This document shows, in pieces, positions 9,230 through 18,647 of a stretch of DNA of 64,000 nucleotides. The notes below the pieces were generated by a model. The model saw only the letters and a list, made by a program, of their open reading frames with translations. It did not search any database and was not told the origin of the DNA. The position numbers and the translations under genes were made by a program. The DNA lies in assembly GCF_014646755.1 (NCBI RefSeq), contig NZ_BMNW01000009.1:62001-126000 (forward strand). The letters are read 5' to 3'. How positions within the stretch are numbered: the first letter of the stretch is position 1; each line of letters starts with the position of its first letter. The stretch comes from Pseudomonas asuensis. Its GTDB lineage: Bacteria > Pseudomonadota > Gammaproteobacteria > Pseudomonadales > Pseudomonadaceae.

Positions 9230-10281
9230 CGCAGTACTGGTGGCAGACGCCCTGTCAGCCATTGGATGAGCATGCACGCCAGATGGCAACGGCCCGACAG
9301 GCGCAGCTGACCAAACCTCGCGGAGCGCTTGGCCTTTTGGAGCAGGTTGCGATCGATCTGGCAGCCATGCAGGGTTGTGAGCGGCCTATTATCGAGCGTG
9401 TGGCAATCAGTGTGTTTGCAGGGGATCACGGTGTCGTAGAGGAGGGTGTATCCGCCTATCCTCAGGCGGTCACAGGTGAGATGTTGCGCAACTTTGTTGG
9501 CGGCGGCGCTGCTATCAGTATCCTGGCTCGCGCGCTCAAGGCTCCGCTGGAGGTCATCAATCTGGGGACTGCTGAACCAATGGAGGTACTTCCGGGAGTA
9601 GTCAGTCTGCCGCTCGGCCCAGGCACTGCCAATTTTACCCGTGAGCCAGCCATGACCGTTGCTCAATGCGAAGCAGCCTTGCAAGCCGGGCGAGACAGCG
9701 TTCTTAACGCCAAGGCCAATGGTGTTCAGCTGTTCATCGGAGGTGAGATGGGCATTGGTAACACCACGGCTGCCAGCGCAATGGCCTGCGCACTGCTGGA
9801 GGCTTCGCCTATTGCCATGACGGGGCCAGGCACAGGGCTTAATGCGGACGGTATCGCCCTGAAGGTCGCCGTTATTCAGCGGGGTCTGCTACGTCATGCC
9901 GAATCCCTGAGCAATCCGCTCAAAGTGTTGCGCCGCTTGGGCGGCTTTGAGATTGCTGCTTTGGTAGGCGCTTACCTTGCCTGTATGCAGGAAGGGGTTC
10001 CAGCGCTTGTTGATGGTTTTATCAGTTCTGTTGCTGCTTTATGTGCAGTGCGCATGAGCCCCACCGGACGTGAATGGCTGTTGTTTGCCCACAGTGGCGC
10101 CGAACCAGGCCACGCGCTTGTGCTTGAGTCTCTTAATGCGCAGCCACTAATCGAGTTAGGCCTGCGCCTGGGCGAAGGCAGTGGCGCAGCCTTGGCTGTT
10201 CCCTTACTTCAACTGGCGTGCCGCCTGCATGGCGAGATGGCAACGTTTGCCGAGGCCAGTGTATCGGATCGCCCGGCATGA
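9226..10281 (+). CDS. cobT: Nicotinate-nucleotide--dimethylbenzimidazole phosphoribosyltransferase
   Basis: A 351-residue CobT (called CobU in Pseudomonas denitrificans naming). It transfers phosphoribose from nicotinate mononucleotide to dimethylbenzimidazole, giving alpha-ribazole phosphate. Signatures are [12 protein letters not shown] near residue 29, [16 protein letters not shown] (about 65-80), and [14 protein letters not shown] (about 173-186), which contacts the nucleotide. The ATG at 9226 makes an ATGA overlap with cobP; a longer in-frame start at 9166 would sit deep in cobP and is rejected. Its substrate is made by BluB from the same operon. Confidence 0.95.
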   Translation: MTQYWWQTPCQPLDEHARQMATARQAQLTKPRGALGLLEQVAIDLAAMQGCERPIIERVAISVFAGDHGVVEEGVSAYPQAVTGEMLRNFVGGGAAISILARALKAPLEVINLGTAEPMEVLPGVVSLPLGPGTANFTREPAMTVAQCEAALQAGRDSVLNAKANGVQLFIGGEMGIGNTTAASAMACALLEASPIAMTGPGTGLNADGIALKVAVIQRGLLRHAESLSNPLKVLRRLGGFEIAALVGAYLACMQEGVPALVDGFISSVAALCAVRMSPTGREWLLFAHSGAEPGHALVLESLNAQPLIELGLRLGEGSGAALAVPLLQLACRLHGEMATFAEASVSDRPA

Positions 10282-10853
10282 GCGTGTTTCTGCTAAGGCA
10301 TGGTGAAACACTGGGGCCGGGCGGTTTTCGTGGACGTCTGGATCATCCGCTTTCGGAGCAGGGCTGGTCTAGTATGCGGGCTACCGTTTCGGCCTTGCCG
10401 CCATGGGATCTGATCGTCAGCTCACCGCTTGAGCGATGCCGGGCATTTGCTGAATGGCTTGCCCAAATGCAGGGTGTGAGGTGCGAAGTTGAGGCTGGCC
10501 TGCGTGAGCTGGATTTCGGTGACTGGGAGGGGCGTACCGCGGCGGAGCTGATGCAGGATCAGGCTGACGCCTTGGGCCTGTTCTGGGCTGATCCCTATGG
10601 CTACACGCCGCCTAACGGAGAGCCTGTTGCACAGTTCGAGCAGCGCGTACTGGAGGCGATGCAGCGTATAACATTTCATGCAGCCGAGGCACGCACGCTG
10701 GTGGTAACTCACGGCGGTGTGATCCGATTGTTACTGGCGCGACAGCAAGGACTTGCTCGCAAGGATTTGCTGCAGGTAGAAGTACCGTATTCCAGTCTTC
10801 ATGCCTTCGATGTATCCGTCTTAGGTGGTGCGTATCAGCCATGTCCTTCCTGA
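10278..10853 (+). CDS. Alpha-ribazole phosphatase-type histidine phosphatase
   Basis: A 191-residue histidine phosphatase superfamily protein. The catalytic LLRHGET motif gives phosphohistidine at His8; [11 protein letters not shown] holds the second arginine, and [11 protein letters not shown] carries the second histidine. By its position between cobT and cobS it most likely removes the phosphate from alpha-ribazole phosphate or adenosylcobalamin phosphate (CobC in Salmonella naming). The ATG at 10278 overlaps the cobT stop by four bases. No symbol is given, to avoid confusion with the PLP enzyme cobC at 6268. Confidence 0.88.
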   Translation: MSVFLLRHGETLGPGGFRGRLDHPLSEQGWSSMRATVSALPPWDLIVSSPLERCRAFAEWLAQMQGVRCEVEAGLRELDFGDWEGRTAAELMQDQADALGLFWADPYGYTPPNGEPVAQFEQRVLEAMQRITFHAAEARTLVVTHGGVIRLLLARQQGLARKDLLQVEVPYSSLHAFDVSVLGGAYQPCPS

Positions 10854-11572
10854 TTGCCCTGCAGTTTCTGACTCGCCTGCCGGTACGTTTGCCCGGTATG
10901 CCTGCGCCGGAAAAAAACGGAGAGTCACTGCTTTGGTACCCCATGGTAGGCGTGTTAATTGGTACGCTTTTATGGCTGATCGCTAACCTGCTTGGACAGG
11001 CAGCCCCTATACTGCAGGCCGCTATTATTCTAGCTCTATGGGTAGCCTTAACAGGAGCACTGCATCTGGACGGTCTGGCGGATACGGCAGATGCCTGGGT
11101 GGGTGGCTTTGGTGATCGTGAGCGCACCCTATCAATCATGAAGGACCCTCGCTCCGGCCCGATAGCGGTCGTAGCATTGGTTGTCATCCTTCTGCTTAAA
11201 TTCGCGGCACTTTACGTATTGCTTGAACGGCATCAGCTCGATGCAATTCTGCTGGTGCCTTGGCTTGCGCGTGCGGCTCTGCCTGCTCTGCTGCTCATGA
11301 CCCCTTACGCCAGGCCCGGAGGCTTGGGTCAGGTTCTGGTAGATCATATGCCGAGGCGATTGCTGCGCCTTGTGCTAGCGGCCCATGTCATCATCATGCT
11401 GCTTGTGATACGTGAGAGTTTTGTGGCTTTGCTGACTGCGACCTTGCTCTTCATGTGGCTCCGGCATGAGTTCATGAAGCGTTTGGGAGGCACCACCGGT
11501 GATACTGCGGGCGCATTGGTTGAGCTGTTGGAGTGCGGTGTTTTGGTGGTACTAGCCCTGACAAGTGCCTGA
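10841..11572 (+). CDS. cobS: Adenosylcobinamide-GDP ribazoletransferase (cobalamin synthase)
   Basis: A 243-residue polytopic inner-membrane protein (CobS, alias CobV) that joins AdoCbi-GDP and alpha-ribazole (phosphate), the last assembly step. The family start ALQFLTRLPV is followed by the signature LHLDGLADTADAW near residues 69-81, then EPR-like MKDPRSGPIA, and several hydrophobic helices to the C-terminus. The late TGDTAGALVELLE is also typical. It overlaps the phosphatase gene by 13 bases, the longest overlap in the operon. A strong terminator follows four bases after its stop, so it is the last gene of the transcript. Confidence 0.94.
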   Translation: MSFLIALQFLTRLPVRLPGMPAPEKNGESLLWYPMVGVLIGTLLWLIANLLGQAAPILQAAIILALWVALTGALHLDGLADTADAWVGGFGDRERTLSIMKDPRSGPIAVVALVVILLLKFAALYVLLERHQLDAILLVPWLARAALPALLLMTPYARPGGLGQVLVDHMPRRLLRLVLAAHVIIMLLVIRESFVALLTATLLFMWLRHEFMKRLGGTTGDTAGALVELLECGVLVVLALTSA

Positions 11573-11575
11573 ATA

Positions 11576-11602
11576 AAAACGCCGCCTCAAGGGCGGCGTT
11601 TT
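11576..11602. terminator. Bidirectional terminator after the cob operon
   Basis: An 11-bp perfect stem (AAAACGCCGCC / GGCGGCGTTTT) with a 5-base loop. It sits between the convergent cobS and the fadL-type gene, and its A/T flanks allow it to end both. Confidence 0.9.
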
Positions 11603-11615
11603 CTGCACGTCTCTA

Positions 11616-12911
11616 TCAGAAACGATAGCTGACTTGAGCTGCCAAGCCATGGGCGCTGTTTTCAACTTTGGCACTATAGGCCGGTTGAAGGGCAGTCGCT
11701 TCACGGTTGATGGATGCCTTGTCTTCCCACAGGTAGGCATACGCGACGTCAACGGTCAGGTCAGGCGAAGGAGACCAGCCTGCACCAATCGAGACAGTCT
11801 TGCGGTTGCCCACCGGAATGCGCACATTGCGGTATTCGTTGTCGGTTGGGGACGGGTCAATGGCAAAACCGGTACGCAGTACCCATTGTGGGTTCAACTG
11901 ATAAGATGCACCAATGGCATAGGACCACGTGTCATGCCATTTGAGCTCTTCATCTACGGTACCAAGCAGGTTACCCAGGCGTGGAACGGTAGGCGTACCC
12001 TGGTTTTGTACCTCAAGCTTCTCCAGACGGCTCCAGCGGGTCCAGGTGGCACCACCATATAACGTCCAGCGATCATCCAGCTTGTAGGTGAAAGACGTAT
12101 CCACCGACTCAGGCAATGTGATATCCAGCTCGGCATCGTACTTGCCATTCAATGGACCGATGAGGCCATTGACGGCAGGTGACAGACTGGAGAATCCTCT
12201 GGCCTTGGTGTGGCCTTCCAGCTTGTATTTGACTTTCGAGTGATAGGTTACCCCTATCGCCAGGTTATCCGTTACATCGGCTAGCACACCAATGTTATAG
12301 CCTATAGCCGTGTCGTCGCCTTTGATCTTGAGTTCGGCATCGCCACCGCCCAACGCAGAAAGGGACAGATTGTTGTTTAGCTTGCCTTCGATCCGGTTAA
12401 AGGTCGGGCCAAAACCAACAGAAACACGGTCATTGATCTTATAGCTTAAGGTAGGTTGAACTGTAATGACTTCAACCTTGCTATACGATCCGTGATAACG
12501 ACCCTGAAAGCTCCTTTCGTAATCGCTAATCAAGGCATAAGGTACATAGATGCCCAAGCCAAAGTGCCAGTCATCATTTAAAGGGGTCACAACGTAGCCG
12601 AACGGAACGGCAGAGGTGGGCACCATATCCCCATCATTGGTGCCAGATGCCGCGGAACGTACTCGGCTATAGTCTGTGCTGGCACTGATTACGGCCGCTC
12701 CGCCGCTGATTTCAGTACGCTTGAGCTTGGACATGCCTGCCGGGTTACCAAAAACGGTCGAGGCATCCAATGCAGAAGACGAACGGCCGGCAAAGGATGT
12801 CCCCATACCGCTGGCGCTTTGCTCATTGATGGCAAGGCCGTTGGCAAGGCTAAGGCTGGAAAAACTGGCGACAGCCAGTGCAATTGCTGTTTTCAACCCT
12901 GTTGTTTTCAT
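11616..12911 (-). CDS. FadL family outer-membrane transporter
   Basis: A 431-residue FadL/OmpP1/TodX-type outer-membrane beta-barrel, which lets long-chain fatty acids or other hydrophobic compounds cross the outer membrane. A signal peptide of about 23 residues ends ...SLSLA, and the mature protein begins NGLAINEQSASGMGTSFAG, the family's N-terminal hatch region. Alternating aromatic beta strands run to a C-terminal Phe (QVSYRF), as barrel assembly requires. The NPAGMS-like turn (FGNPAGMSKL) is also conserved. Substrate is likely fatty acids but cannot be proven here. It is monocistronic. Confidence 0.9.
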   Translation of the reverse strand: MKTTGLKTAIALAVASFSSLSLANGLAINEQSASGMGTSFAGRSSSALDASTVFGNPAGMSKLKRTEISGGAAVISASTDYSRVRSAASGTNDGDMVPTSAVPFGYVVTPLNDDWHFGLGIYVPYALISDYERSFQGRYHGSYSKVEVITVQPTLSYKINDRVSVGFGPTFNRIEGKLNNNLSLSALGGGDAELKIKGDDTAIGYNIGVLADVTDNLAIGVTYHSKVKYKLEGHTKARGFSSLSPAVNGLIGPLNGKYDAELDITLPESVDTSFTYKLDDRWTLYGGATWTRWSRLEKLEVQNQGTPTVPRLGNLLGTVDEELKWHDTWSYAIGASYQLNPQWVLRTGFAIDPSPTDNEYRNVRIPVGNRKTVSIGAGWSPSPDLTVDVAYAYLWEDKASINREATALQPAYSAKVENSAHGLAAQVSYRF

Positions 12912-13052
12912 TGTTAGCGCAACTCCAGAAGATGACGCGGGCGGAAACTATCAGAACGGTGACCTTTTACCAACAGCCACAGCGAGCGTATCGCTTAAAA
13001 AAGGTTTTAACAGGCTCTTGGTCGTTATTCAAAAAAGACTACTAAGTCACGC

Positions 13053-13697
13053 TCAGGCTACCTGGTTCCACGTCTCGCTGCACTGCTGCCAAGCCATATG
13101 AAAGTGTTGAAGGCGTCCTCTGGGGTTGAATACCTTGCGCCATAACCGCGCCTGTCCTTGTTGGTCGTCCGGCTCCGGCAACGTCAGGCCGGACTCTTCA
13201 ATCATCAGCCAGGCAATTGCTGTGGCATAGCGAAGGTTGACGGTCAGCTCCAAATGAGGCGCCCTAAAAAAAGCATGTTGGCTGGCGAGGCCCCGGACAA
13301 GGCTGGCCAACTCCGGGTCGCGCGCCAGGTAATAATCCCAAAGCGCAGCATGCCGTTCGGCGGAAATTCGATAAATGCCGTGGTATTGCTGTGTTTCAAG
13401 CGTGGCGCCTAGCGCAGACTGCGTGGCAGCAGTGGCCAATAGCATGGCCTCGGCGGCCAGGGAGTAGCGGTCTAGATAGACTAGCGTGGGACGAATAACA
13501 TACTGACTCAATTCGCATGCAGCGATTCCCATGGCTACCTCATCACTAAGGCAATGACCTGCTCGAGTCGAATGCCTGGTCGGTTGATATTGTTTTCGTG
13601 TAGCCCCGACTTCTCTTGACGTTAGGCCTTGAACTTCAAGCTTAGCTTTAAGTTTCGCACGTAACCCTTGGCTCTTAGACGATTTTGAAGTTTTCAT
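13053..13697 (-). CDS. Hypothetical protein, 214 residues
   Basis: I do not recognise this family. The protein starts with a very basic region (KTSKSSKSQGLRAKLKAKL) and continues as a mainly helical, soluble protein rich in Ala, Leu and aromatic residues, without signal peptide or clear membrane segments. Motifs worth noting are RPTLVYLDRYSLAAEAMLLA and a C-terminal RGRLQHFHMAWQQC. Codon use fits the neighbours. It is transcribed alone, divergent from rnd, and ends about 140 bases from the fadL-type gene start. It may be a lineage-restricted conserved protein. Confidence 0.6.
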   Translation of the reverse strand: MKTSKSSKSQGLRAKLKAKLEVQGLTSREVGATRKQYQPTRHSTRAGHCLSDEVAMGIAACELSQYVIRPTLVYLDRYSLAAEAMLLATAATQSALGATLETQQYHGIYRISAERHAALWDYYLARDPELASLVRGLASQHAFFRAPHLELTVNLRYATAIAWLMIEESGLTLPEPDDQQGQARLWRKVFNPRGRLQHFHMAWQQCSETWNQVA

Positions 13698-13939
13698 CCC
13701 TGTCTATATTCCGCTTAGTCACGTTGGGTTTATGCCGCGCTATTCATTTGGTAGGCGCCTGGGCAGCCAGAGCATTTTTGAACGCTCATAACAACCGGCC
13801 CTTAATTTTGAGACAACGAAGCGCTTCAAATGTGGCAAACCAGAGCACTTGGCGTGTTTTACCTTCTTAATCTGGGCCTTGGGTCTGCCTGAATGCCTCA
13901 GGATGGATATACTTCCGGTAACAGTACTGGAGGATTTAC

Positions 13940-15067
13940 GTGGCTCTTGCTATCCAATGGCTCAAAGACAATGCCAGCCTTGCTCGACAATGCGCGTTCT
14001 GGCGCACCTTGCCCTTTATCGTGCTCGATACCGAGTTCATGCGGGTCGATACCTTCTATCCCATTGCAGGCTTATTACAGGTAGGTGATGGACAGGGTGC
14101 TTTCCTGATCGACCCATTGACGATCAATGACTGGACACCCCTGGCCGAGTTGTTGGAAGACAAGCAGGTCGTAAAGGTTCTTCATGCTTGCAGCGAGGAT
14201 CTAGAGGTACTTCTGAAGCTCATCGGAAGCCTTCCTGAGCCACTGTTTGATACGCAGTTGGCAGCTGCGTACCTCGGGATTGGTCATTCGATGGGGTATT
14301 CACGTCTCGTACATGAACTGCTAGGTATTGCCTTGCCTAAGGACGAGACACGTTCGGACTGGCTTCAACGGCCCTTGACAGAGCTACAGGAGCGCTATGC
14401 AGCAGCAGATGTGGAGCATCTGGCGGAGTTGTATATGGCTTTGTCCGAGCGCCTGGATCAGACCAAGCGGGGCTGGCTCCTGGAAGACGGCCGTGAGCTG
14501 GTAGCCAACCTCAAGCAGGAGTCCGATCCCTATCAAGCGTATAAAGATGTAAAGCTGGGGTGGCGCCTTTCACGGCAGCAGTTGGCGGTTCTAAGGGCTA
14601 TCTGCGCGTGGCGCGAGCAGGAGGCGCGGCTGTGTAACCAGCCTCGTAATCGTATTGTACGTGAACGTTCCCTGTGGCCTCTGGCGCGGCTCCAGCCCAA
14701 AGATAAGGTGGCGCTTGCCCGTATCGACGACATGCATCCTCGTACGGTACGTCAGTATGGCGATCATCTGATCGAGCTTATCAGTGAAGCAGCCAAGACG
14801 CCTCCAGATCAATGGCCTGAGCTCATGTCTGAGCCACTGCCTCCCGAAATTTCGCCAATTCTGAAAGACCTTCGCCTCATCGGTCAGCATGAGGCTGAGC
14901 GTCTGACAATGGCACCCGAACTCATGCTGCGTAAAAAGGTGCTCGAAGCCTTGATCAAAAGCGGTTGGCCGGATGGCCAATATGTATTACCCGACACGTT
15001 GCGCGGATGGCGCCGCGAGTTAATGGGGCAGGCGTTGCTGGATCGTCTAGCTGCCTTGCGAACCTGA
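13940..15067 (+). CDS. rnd: Ribonuclease D
   Basis: A 375-residue 3'-5' exoribonuclease that trims tRNA and other stable RNA precursors. The DEDDy catalytic motifs are visible: D30 and E32 in VLDTEFMR, the Asp in [12 protein letters not shown], and [13 protein letters not shown] with the final Asp and Tyr. A C-terminal HRDC domain follows, as expected. The start is a GTG at 13940 preceded by GGAGG at about six bases, consistent with the family length of about 375. ycgL follows 17 bases after the stop, so the two are probably cotranscribed. Confidence 0.93.
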   Translation: MALAIQWLKDNASLARQCAFWRTLPFIVLDTEFMRVDTFYPIAGLLQVGDGQGAFLIDPLTINDWTPLAELLEDKQVVKVLHACSEDLEVLLKLIGSLPEPLFDTQLAAAYLGIGHSMGYSRLVHELLGIALPKDETRSDWLQRPLTELQERYAAADVEHLAELYMALSERLDQTKRGWLLEDGRELVANLKQESDPYQAYKDVKLGWRLSRQQLAVLRAICAWREQEARLCNQPRNRIVRERSLWPLARLQPKDKVALARIDDMHPRTVRQYGDHLIELISEAAKTPPDQWPELMSEPLPPEISPILKDLRLIGQHEAERLTMAPELMLRKKVLEALIKSGWPDGQYVLPDTLRGWRRELMGQALLDRLAALRT

Positions 15068-15084
15068 TGTTACCCGGAGTATCC

Positions 15085-15378
15085 ATGAAACGAATCTGTT
15101 CCATTTATAGAAGTCCGCGCAAAAACGAGATGTATCTGTACGTTGATAAGCGTGATGGGCTTACTCGAGTGCCCGAAGCGCTGATTGCAGCCTTTGGTAC
15201 ACCTCAGCTTACGTTCGAATTCGTCCTTACGTCGGAGCGACGCCTGGAGCGCGAAGACACCGCAAAGGTTTTGGAAAACCTTGAGAAGCAGGGCTATCAC
15301 CTGCAGATGCCTCCGCCGCAGGATGAATACATTGAACACCTGCCTGAGCAACTGCTACGTATGAACGACCCCCTGTAA
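15085..15378 (+). CDS. ycgL: YcgL domain protein
   Basis: A 97-residue protein of the YcgL family, which has a small alpha/beta fold and no agreed function. Family features are the [20 protein letters not shown] start, [10 protein letters not shown] and the closing EQLLRMN. The ATG at 15085 is chosen because the family begins there; a longer reading frame upstream overlaps rnd. It lies downstream of rnd, as in other pseudomonads and in enterobacteria where it sits near ycgN. Confidence 0.9.
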   Translation: MKRICSIYRSPRKNEMYLYVDKRDGLTRVPEALIAAFGTPQLTFEFVLTSERRLEREDTAKVLENLEKQGYHLQMPPPQDEYIEHLPEQLLRMNDPL

Positions 15379-15420
15379 AGCTACAACTGCCGCCATCGAT
15401 TATCAGGAAAGGACCCAGCT

Positions 15421-16353
15421 ATGCGTCTTTTGTTATTGGAAGACAGTTATCAGGATTACCTTCGCGCCTTGGAAGGATTGGATACTTCTTTTGATATAAC
15501 GGGAGCCGATGACCCCGAGCAACTCGTAACTGTGGCGGCTCAATGTCCAGTGTGGCTGGGTCAGCCAGACCTGATTGCAAGGCTTCTTGGCCAGGGACTC
15601 AAGCCTTTGTGGGTCCAGTCTACCTGGGCGGGCATACGTCCACTGCTGGCAACCGAGTTGCCGCAAGACTATCTGCTTACACGAGCAGTAGGCGTGTTCG
15701 GGCAATTGATGAGCGAGTATATGCTTGGCTATCTACTCGCTCACGAAAGGCAGCTTTTTGAACGTGCTCAAAAGCAAGCCGACCGGCAATGGGACACGCG
15801 TACGCCTGGCTCACTATTAGGGCGGCGTGTTCTGATCGTAGGGGCCGGTGATATTGGCCAGGATGTAGCCCATTTTCTGGCACCTTTTGGTGTAGAGCTC
15901 CATGGTGTTGCCAGAAGTCCTCGCGCCTTGCCTGATTTCCTTGAGGTGCATGGCCTTGCAGACCTTAACCGGCAAGCTTCAATGGCCGATTACCTCATTA
16001 ACCTTCTGCCTGATACATCCCATACCCGTGATCTGTATACACTCGATCTTTTCAGGCAGATGAAGCCTTCAGCGCTGTTCATTAATGCAGGGCGTGGCAC
16101 TGCTGTAGTGGACACCGATCTGGTTGCTGCTCTAGAGCAAAAGTGTATTGCGGGCGCAGTGCTCGATGTTTTCCGAGAAGAGCCACTGCCTGCGGAGCAT
16201 CCGTTCTGGTCAGTACCTGGCTTGATAATGACCAGTCATACGGCAGCAGTATCGTCACCAGTCCATATTGCCCGACTGTTTATTGAAAACCTGAGCCGTT
16301 ACCGTAAAGGGCAGACGTTAAAGGGGCAGGTGGATTTCAAGCAGGGGTACTAA
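15421..16353 (+). CDS. D-2-hydroxyacid dehydrogenase, NAD(P)-dependent
   Basis: A 310-residue member of the D-isomer 2-hydroxyacid dehydrogenase family. The Rossmann glycine motif GAGDIGQDVAHFL lies near residue 141; the catalytic Arg is in INAGRGTAVVDTDLV, the Glu in FREEPLP and the His in TSHTAA. The sequence resembles glyoxylate/hydroxypyruvate reductases of the GhrA type, but substrate cannot be assigned. A good AGGAAAGG site precedes the ATG. It follows ycgL by 42 bases and is ended by a hairpin at 16365. Confidence 0.85.
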   Translation: MRLLLLEDSYQDYLRALEGLDTSFDITGADDPEQLVTVAAQCPVWLGQPDLIARLLGQGLKPLWVQSTWAGIRPLLATELPQDYLLTRAVGVFGQLMSEYMLGYLLAHERQLFERAQKQADRQWDTRTPGSLLGRRVLIVGAGDIGQDVAHFLAPFGVELHGVARSPRALPDFLEVHGLADLNRQASMADYLINLLPDTSHTRDLYTLDLFRQMKPSALFINAGRGTAVVDTDLVAALEQKCIAGAVLDVFREEPLPAEHPFWSVPGLIMTSHTAAVSSPVHIARLFIENLSRYRKGQTLKGQVDFKQGY

Positions 16354-16364
16354 TAAGTTTGCAA

Positions 16365-16389
16365 AACCGACCTCTTGCAGAGGTCGGTT
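16365..16389. terminator. Hairpin terminator between convergent genes
   Basis: A 10-bp perfect stem (AACCGACCTC / GAGGTCGGTT) with a 5-base loop. The T-run is on the minus-strand side (TTTTGC), so it best serves the nitroreductase gene while also following the dehydrogenase gene. Confidence 0.75.
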
Positions 16390-16403
16390 AAAGAGGTTGG
16401 CAA

Positions 16404-17000
16404 TCAGCCCAGGGTGTAAGGGCCTTCAGCCGCCAGCTCTTCCACAGGGCGACGTGGACTGGGCAGCTCCCGCGCTTGCAGCTTTTCAGGCAGGGATGAC
16501 TTTTCACCCAGCTTGCCGATGGCAATGGCCATTTCAATCTTGAAGTCCGTGGGTACTTTGAGTTCCTGGCGAATCAAATCGTACTCGATACCTGCCATCC
16601 CATGGGTATGGTAGCCCAACTTACCAGCCTGCAACGTCATGAAGCCCCAGGCTGCGCCAGTATCAAAGCTATGGCTACCCAATGGAACCTCATCGCTGCC
16701 GCCGGGCGGAACGAATGTGGTTTTGGACAAAACGATAACCAAGGCGGAGGCATGTTGCGCCCAACTGCGGTTGTACTCACTGATCAGCTTGAGAAAAGTG
16801 TCCCAGTGGGCGGAGCCACGGCGAGCATATAAGAAGCGCCAAGGTTGCGCATTGTACGCAGAGGGTGCCCAGCGAGCGGCTTCGAAGATGCTCATCAGCT
16901 GGTTTTCTTCAATGGTAGCGTCGCTAAAGGCACGCGGAGACCAGCGTTGGACGAACTGCGGGTCGACGTCGTACTGCGGAACACGGGTGCTGACTGTCAT
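16404..17000 (-). CDS. Nitroreductase family protein
   Basis: A 198-residue FMN-dependent nitroreductase-like protein. The RWSPRAFSD start, the AARWAPSAYNAQPWRFLY flavin-binding segment (about 46-63) and the late MAIAIGKLGEKSSLP are typical. It probably reduces quinones, nitro compounds or similar acceptors with NAD(P)H; the real substrate is unknown. The ATG at 17000 follows AGGAAG at the right distance, so an in-frame extension to 17255 without a site is rejected. It is transcribed divergently from ycgN. Confidence 0.87.
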   Translation of the reverse strand: MTVSTRVPQYDVDPQFVQRWSPRAFSDATIEENQLMSIFEAARWAPSAYNAQPWRFLYARRGSAHWDTFLKLISEYNRSWAQHASALVIVLSKTTFVPPGGSDEVPLGSHSFDTGAAWGFMTLQAGKLGYHTHGMAGIEYDLIRQELKVPTDFKIEMAIAIGKLGEKSSLPEKLQARELPSPRRPVEELAAEGPYTLG

Positions 17001-17298
17001 GTGGCTTCCTATGCAAGTAAAAAGCGTTACGCGATGCCCTGGCTCGGCCTGAGGTAAATGATCTGAAGCGTACCGCGCAGAAGCCATCCTGACTTCAAAT
17101 CGTGACAGGTCATGGATGCTGTTTCGTCTGCGTAGGGTTTCGTCACATTTGGCGCTCAGGCAGGCCCATGAGCTACGCATATGGAAAAGCCCGATAACGT
17201 TAACCTTAGAGAGGCTTCGGCGACAAGCTGCACGAGCGGTGCTTGGCCGATTCATACATGAAGACTAGACTGCGCGCTTTTCTAGACCGACTACGTTC

Positions 17299-17748
17299 AT
17301 GGCTGATATCACCCGACCTTTCTGGAAACGCAAGACCTTGGACCAGCTCGACCAGGGGGAGTGGGAGTCCCTGTGTGACGGCTGCGGCCTGTGCTGCCTG
17401 CAAAAACTCGAGGACGAAGAGGACGGTAGTGTGTATTACACCCGCATCGCCTGCCAGTTATTGGACTTGAAGACGTGCAAATGCACCCGCTATGCCGAGC
17501 GCAAACAGTTCGTAGCCGATTGCATCCAGCTAACCCCAGGGCAGGCGGATGAATTCAAATGGCTGCCGCCTACCTGTGGCTATCGTTTAGTGTCTGAAGG
17601 CAAGGATCTGCCCATCTGGCATCCCCTGGTGTCAGGCGATGAGGGCGCCGTTCATGATGCCAGAATCTCCCAGTCGGGCCGCATGCTTAGTGAAACTCAG
17701 GTAGCGGAAGACGACTGGGAAGATTATATGATCTTCCGTGCGGGCTAA
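17299..17748 (+). CDS. ycgN: YcgN family cysteine-cluster protein
   Basis: A 149-residue UPF0260/YcgN protein. Its cysteines are arranged as CDGCGLCCL near residues 27-35, then [14 protein letters not shown], and later a single Cys in PPTCGYRL; the pattern suggests metal or Fe-S binding, as proposed for the family. No signal peptide is visible. The ATG at 17299 fits the family start ([11 protein letters not shown]). The product is of unknown function but widely conserved in proteobacteria. It converges on the SRPBCC gene with only six bases between the stops. Confidence 0.9.
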   Translation: MADITRPFWKRKTLDQLDQGEWESLCDGCGLCCLQKLEDEEDGSVYYTRIACQLLDLKTCKCTRYAERKQFVADCIQLTPGQADEFKWLPPTCGYRLVSEGKDLPIWHPLVSGDEGAVHDARISQSGRMLSETQVAEDDWEDYMIFRAG

Positions 17749-17754
17749 GAATTC

Positions 17755-18513
17755 CTAGCCCATTGGAGACGGGTCGGCGAGTGATGCGTTTCCTGTAACG
17801 GTTGCTGTCTGCGTAGCGCTGATTGCGCTTTCCATCAAACGCTTCAGATGTGTTAGGTCTCGGGAAGCCTGTGAGGCAGGGTCGCGTTTCATGATCTTGG
17901 CCAGGCTATGTCCTAACACGCCACCTGGCGGATCGTAGGCAATAAGCGTTTCGACTTCCGTACTGCCATCAGGGCGTTCATTGAAGGCAACCCAGCCCAT
18001 CGTATTCAGATCGCCACCGGCTACAGAACGCCAGCCAATCAACTCGCCTGGCTCGTCTTCGGTAATGACTGAGTCCCATTCCAATGGGCCGGTAGGGCCT
18101 TGAATAACCCAGTGGGAGCGAGTGTCATCAATGATGTCGATGCGTTGGATAAGCTCCATAAAGGCAGGCAGGTTCTTGAAGTCTCGCCAAAAGCGATAGA
18201 GCTCATCCTTAGGACGGTTGATGACTACGCAGCAGGATTCTGTCTTGGCATTCTTCCAGTGATGGTCACGCATCAGCTGACGTTCGAACTCACTATGGCT
18301 CAGGGCTTGTTTGGCTGCACAGTGCCCTGAATAGCCCCGATAGAGTGCCATAGCACCGATTGCCATTCTGGCAACCCCGAGCAGGCCACCCTGTCGTAGC
18401 CCCTTCATCAACAGCAGGCCACCCCCCGTCAAGGAGGCGATACGCTCAAGTCCCCCTACATTTTGTACGCGGTCTGAAAGATGACTGTTGCGAGTGGTAC
18501 GGCGGCCCAGCAT
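17755..18513 (-). CDS. SRPBCC (polyketide cyclase/dehydrase-like) membrane-linked protein
   Basis: A 252-residue protein with a DUF2892-like N-terminal region and a START/SRPBCC ligand-binding domain. Residues about 20-60 carry two hydrophobic, glycine-rich stretches (SLTGGGLLLMKGL, LLGVARMAIGAMALYRGY). The SRPBCC part begins at CCVVINRPKDELYRFWRDFKN (about residues 93-113) and includes FMELIQRIDIID. Start ATG 18513 is favoured over an earlier one because TAAAGGAG lies eight bases upstream. The ligand is unknown. It is monocistronic. Confidence 0.75.
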   Translation of the reverse strand: MLGRRTTRNSHLSDRVQNVGGLERIASLTGGGLLLMKGLRQGGLLGVARMAIGAMALYRGYSGHCAAKQALSHSEFERQLMRDHHWKNAKTESCCVVINRPKDELYRFWRDFKNLPAFMELIQRIDIIDDTRSHWVIQGPTGPLEWDSVITEDEPGELIGWRSVAGGDLNTMGWVAFNERPDGSTEVETLIAYDPPGGVLGHSLAKIMKRDPASQASRDLTHLKRLMESAISATQTATVTGNASLADPSPMG

Positions 18514-18604
18514 GGCAAGCTCCTTTATGGCAGTCAATTACAAAAAGACCGCGTCAAGGCAAAGCTGTTCCGGTTGGTTCGATAGCTGGTCAACAAATTG
18601 GATT

Positions 18605-18644
18605 GTGTTCAGCAGGCAGGCTTCATAGCCTGCCTGCTGAACAC
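18605..18644. terminator. Long perfect hairpin downstream of ptrB
   Basis: Two 18-base perfectly complementary arms (starting GTGTTCAGCAGGCAGG) enclose a TCAT loop, just beyond the ptrB stop. There is no strong U-run on the minus strand, so it may act as a transcript-stabilising 3' end or a factor-assisted terminator. Confidence 0.6.
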
Positions 18645-18647
18645 GTG

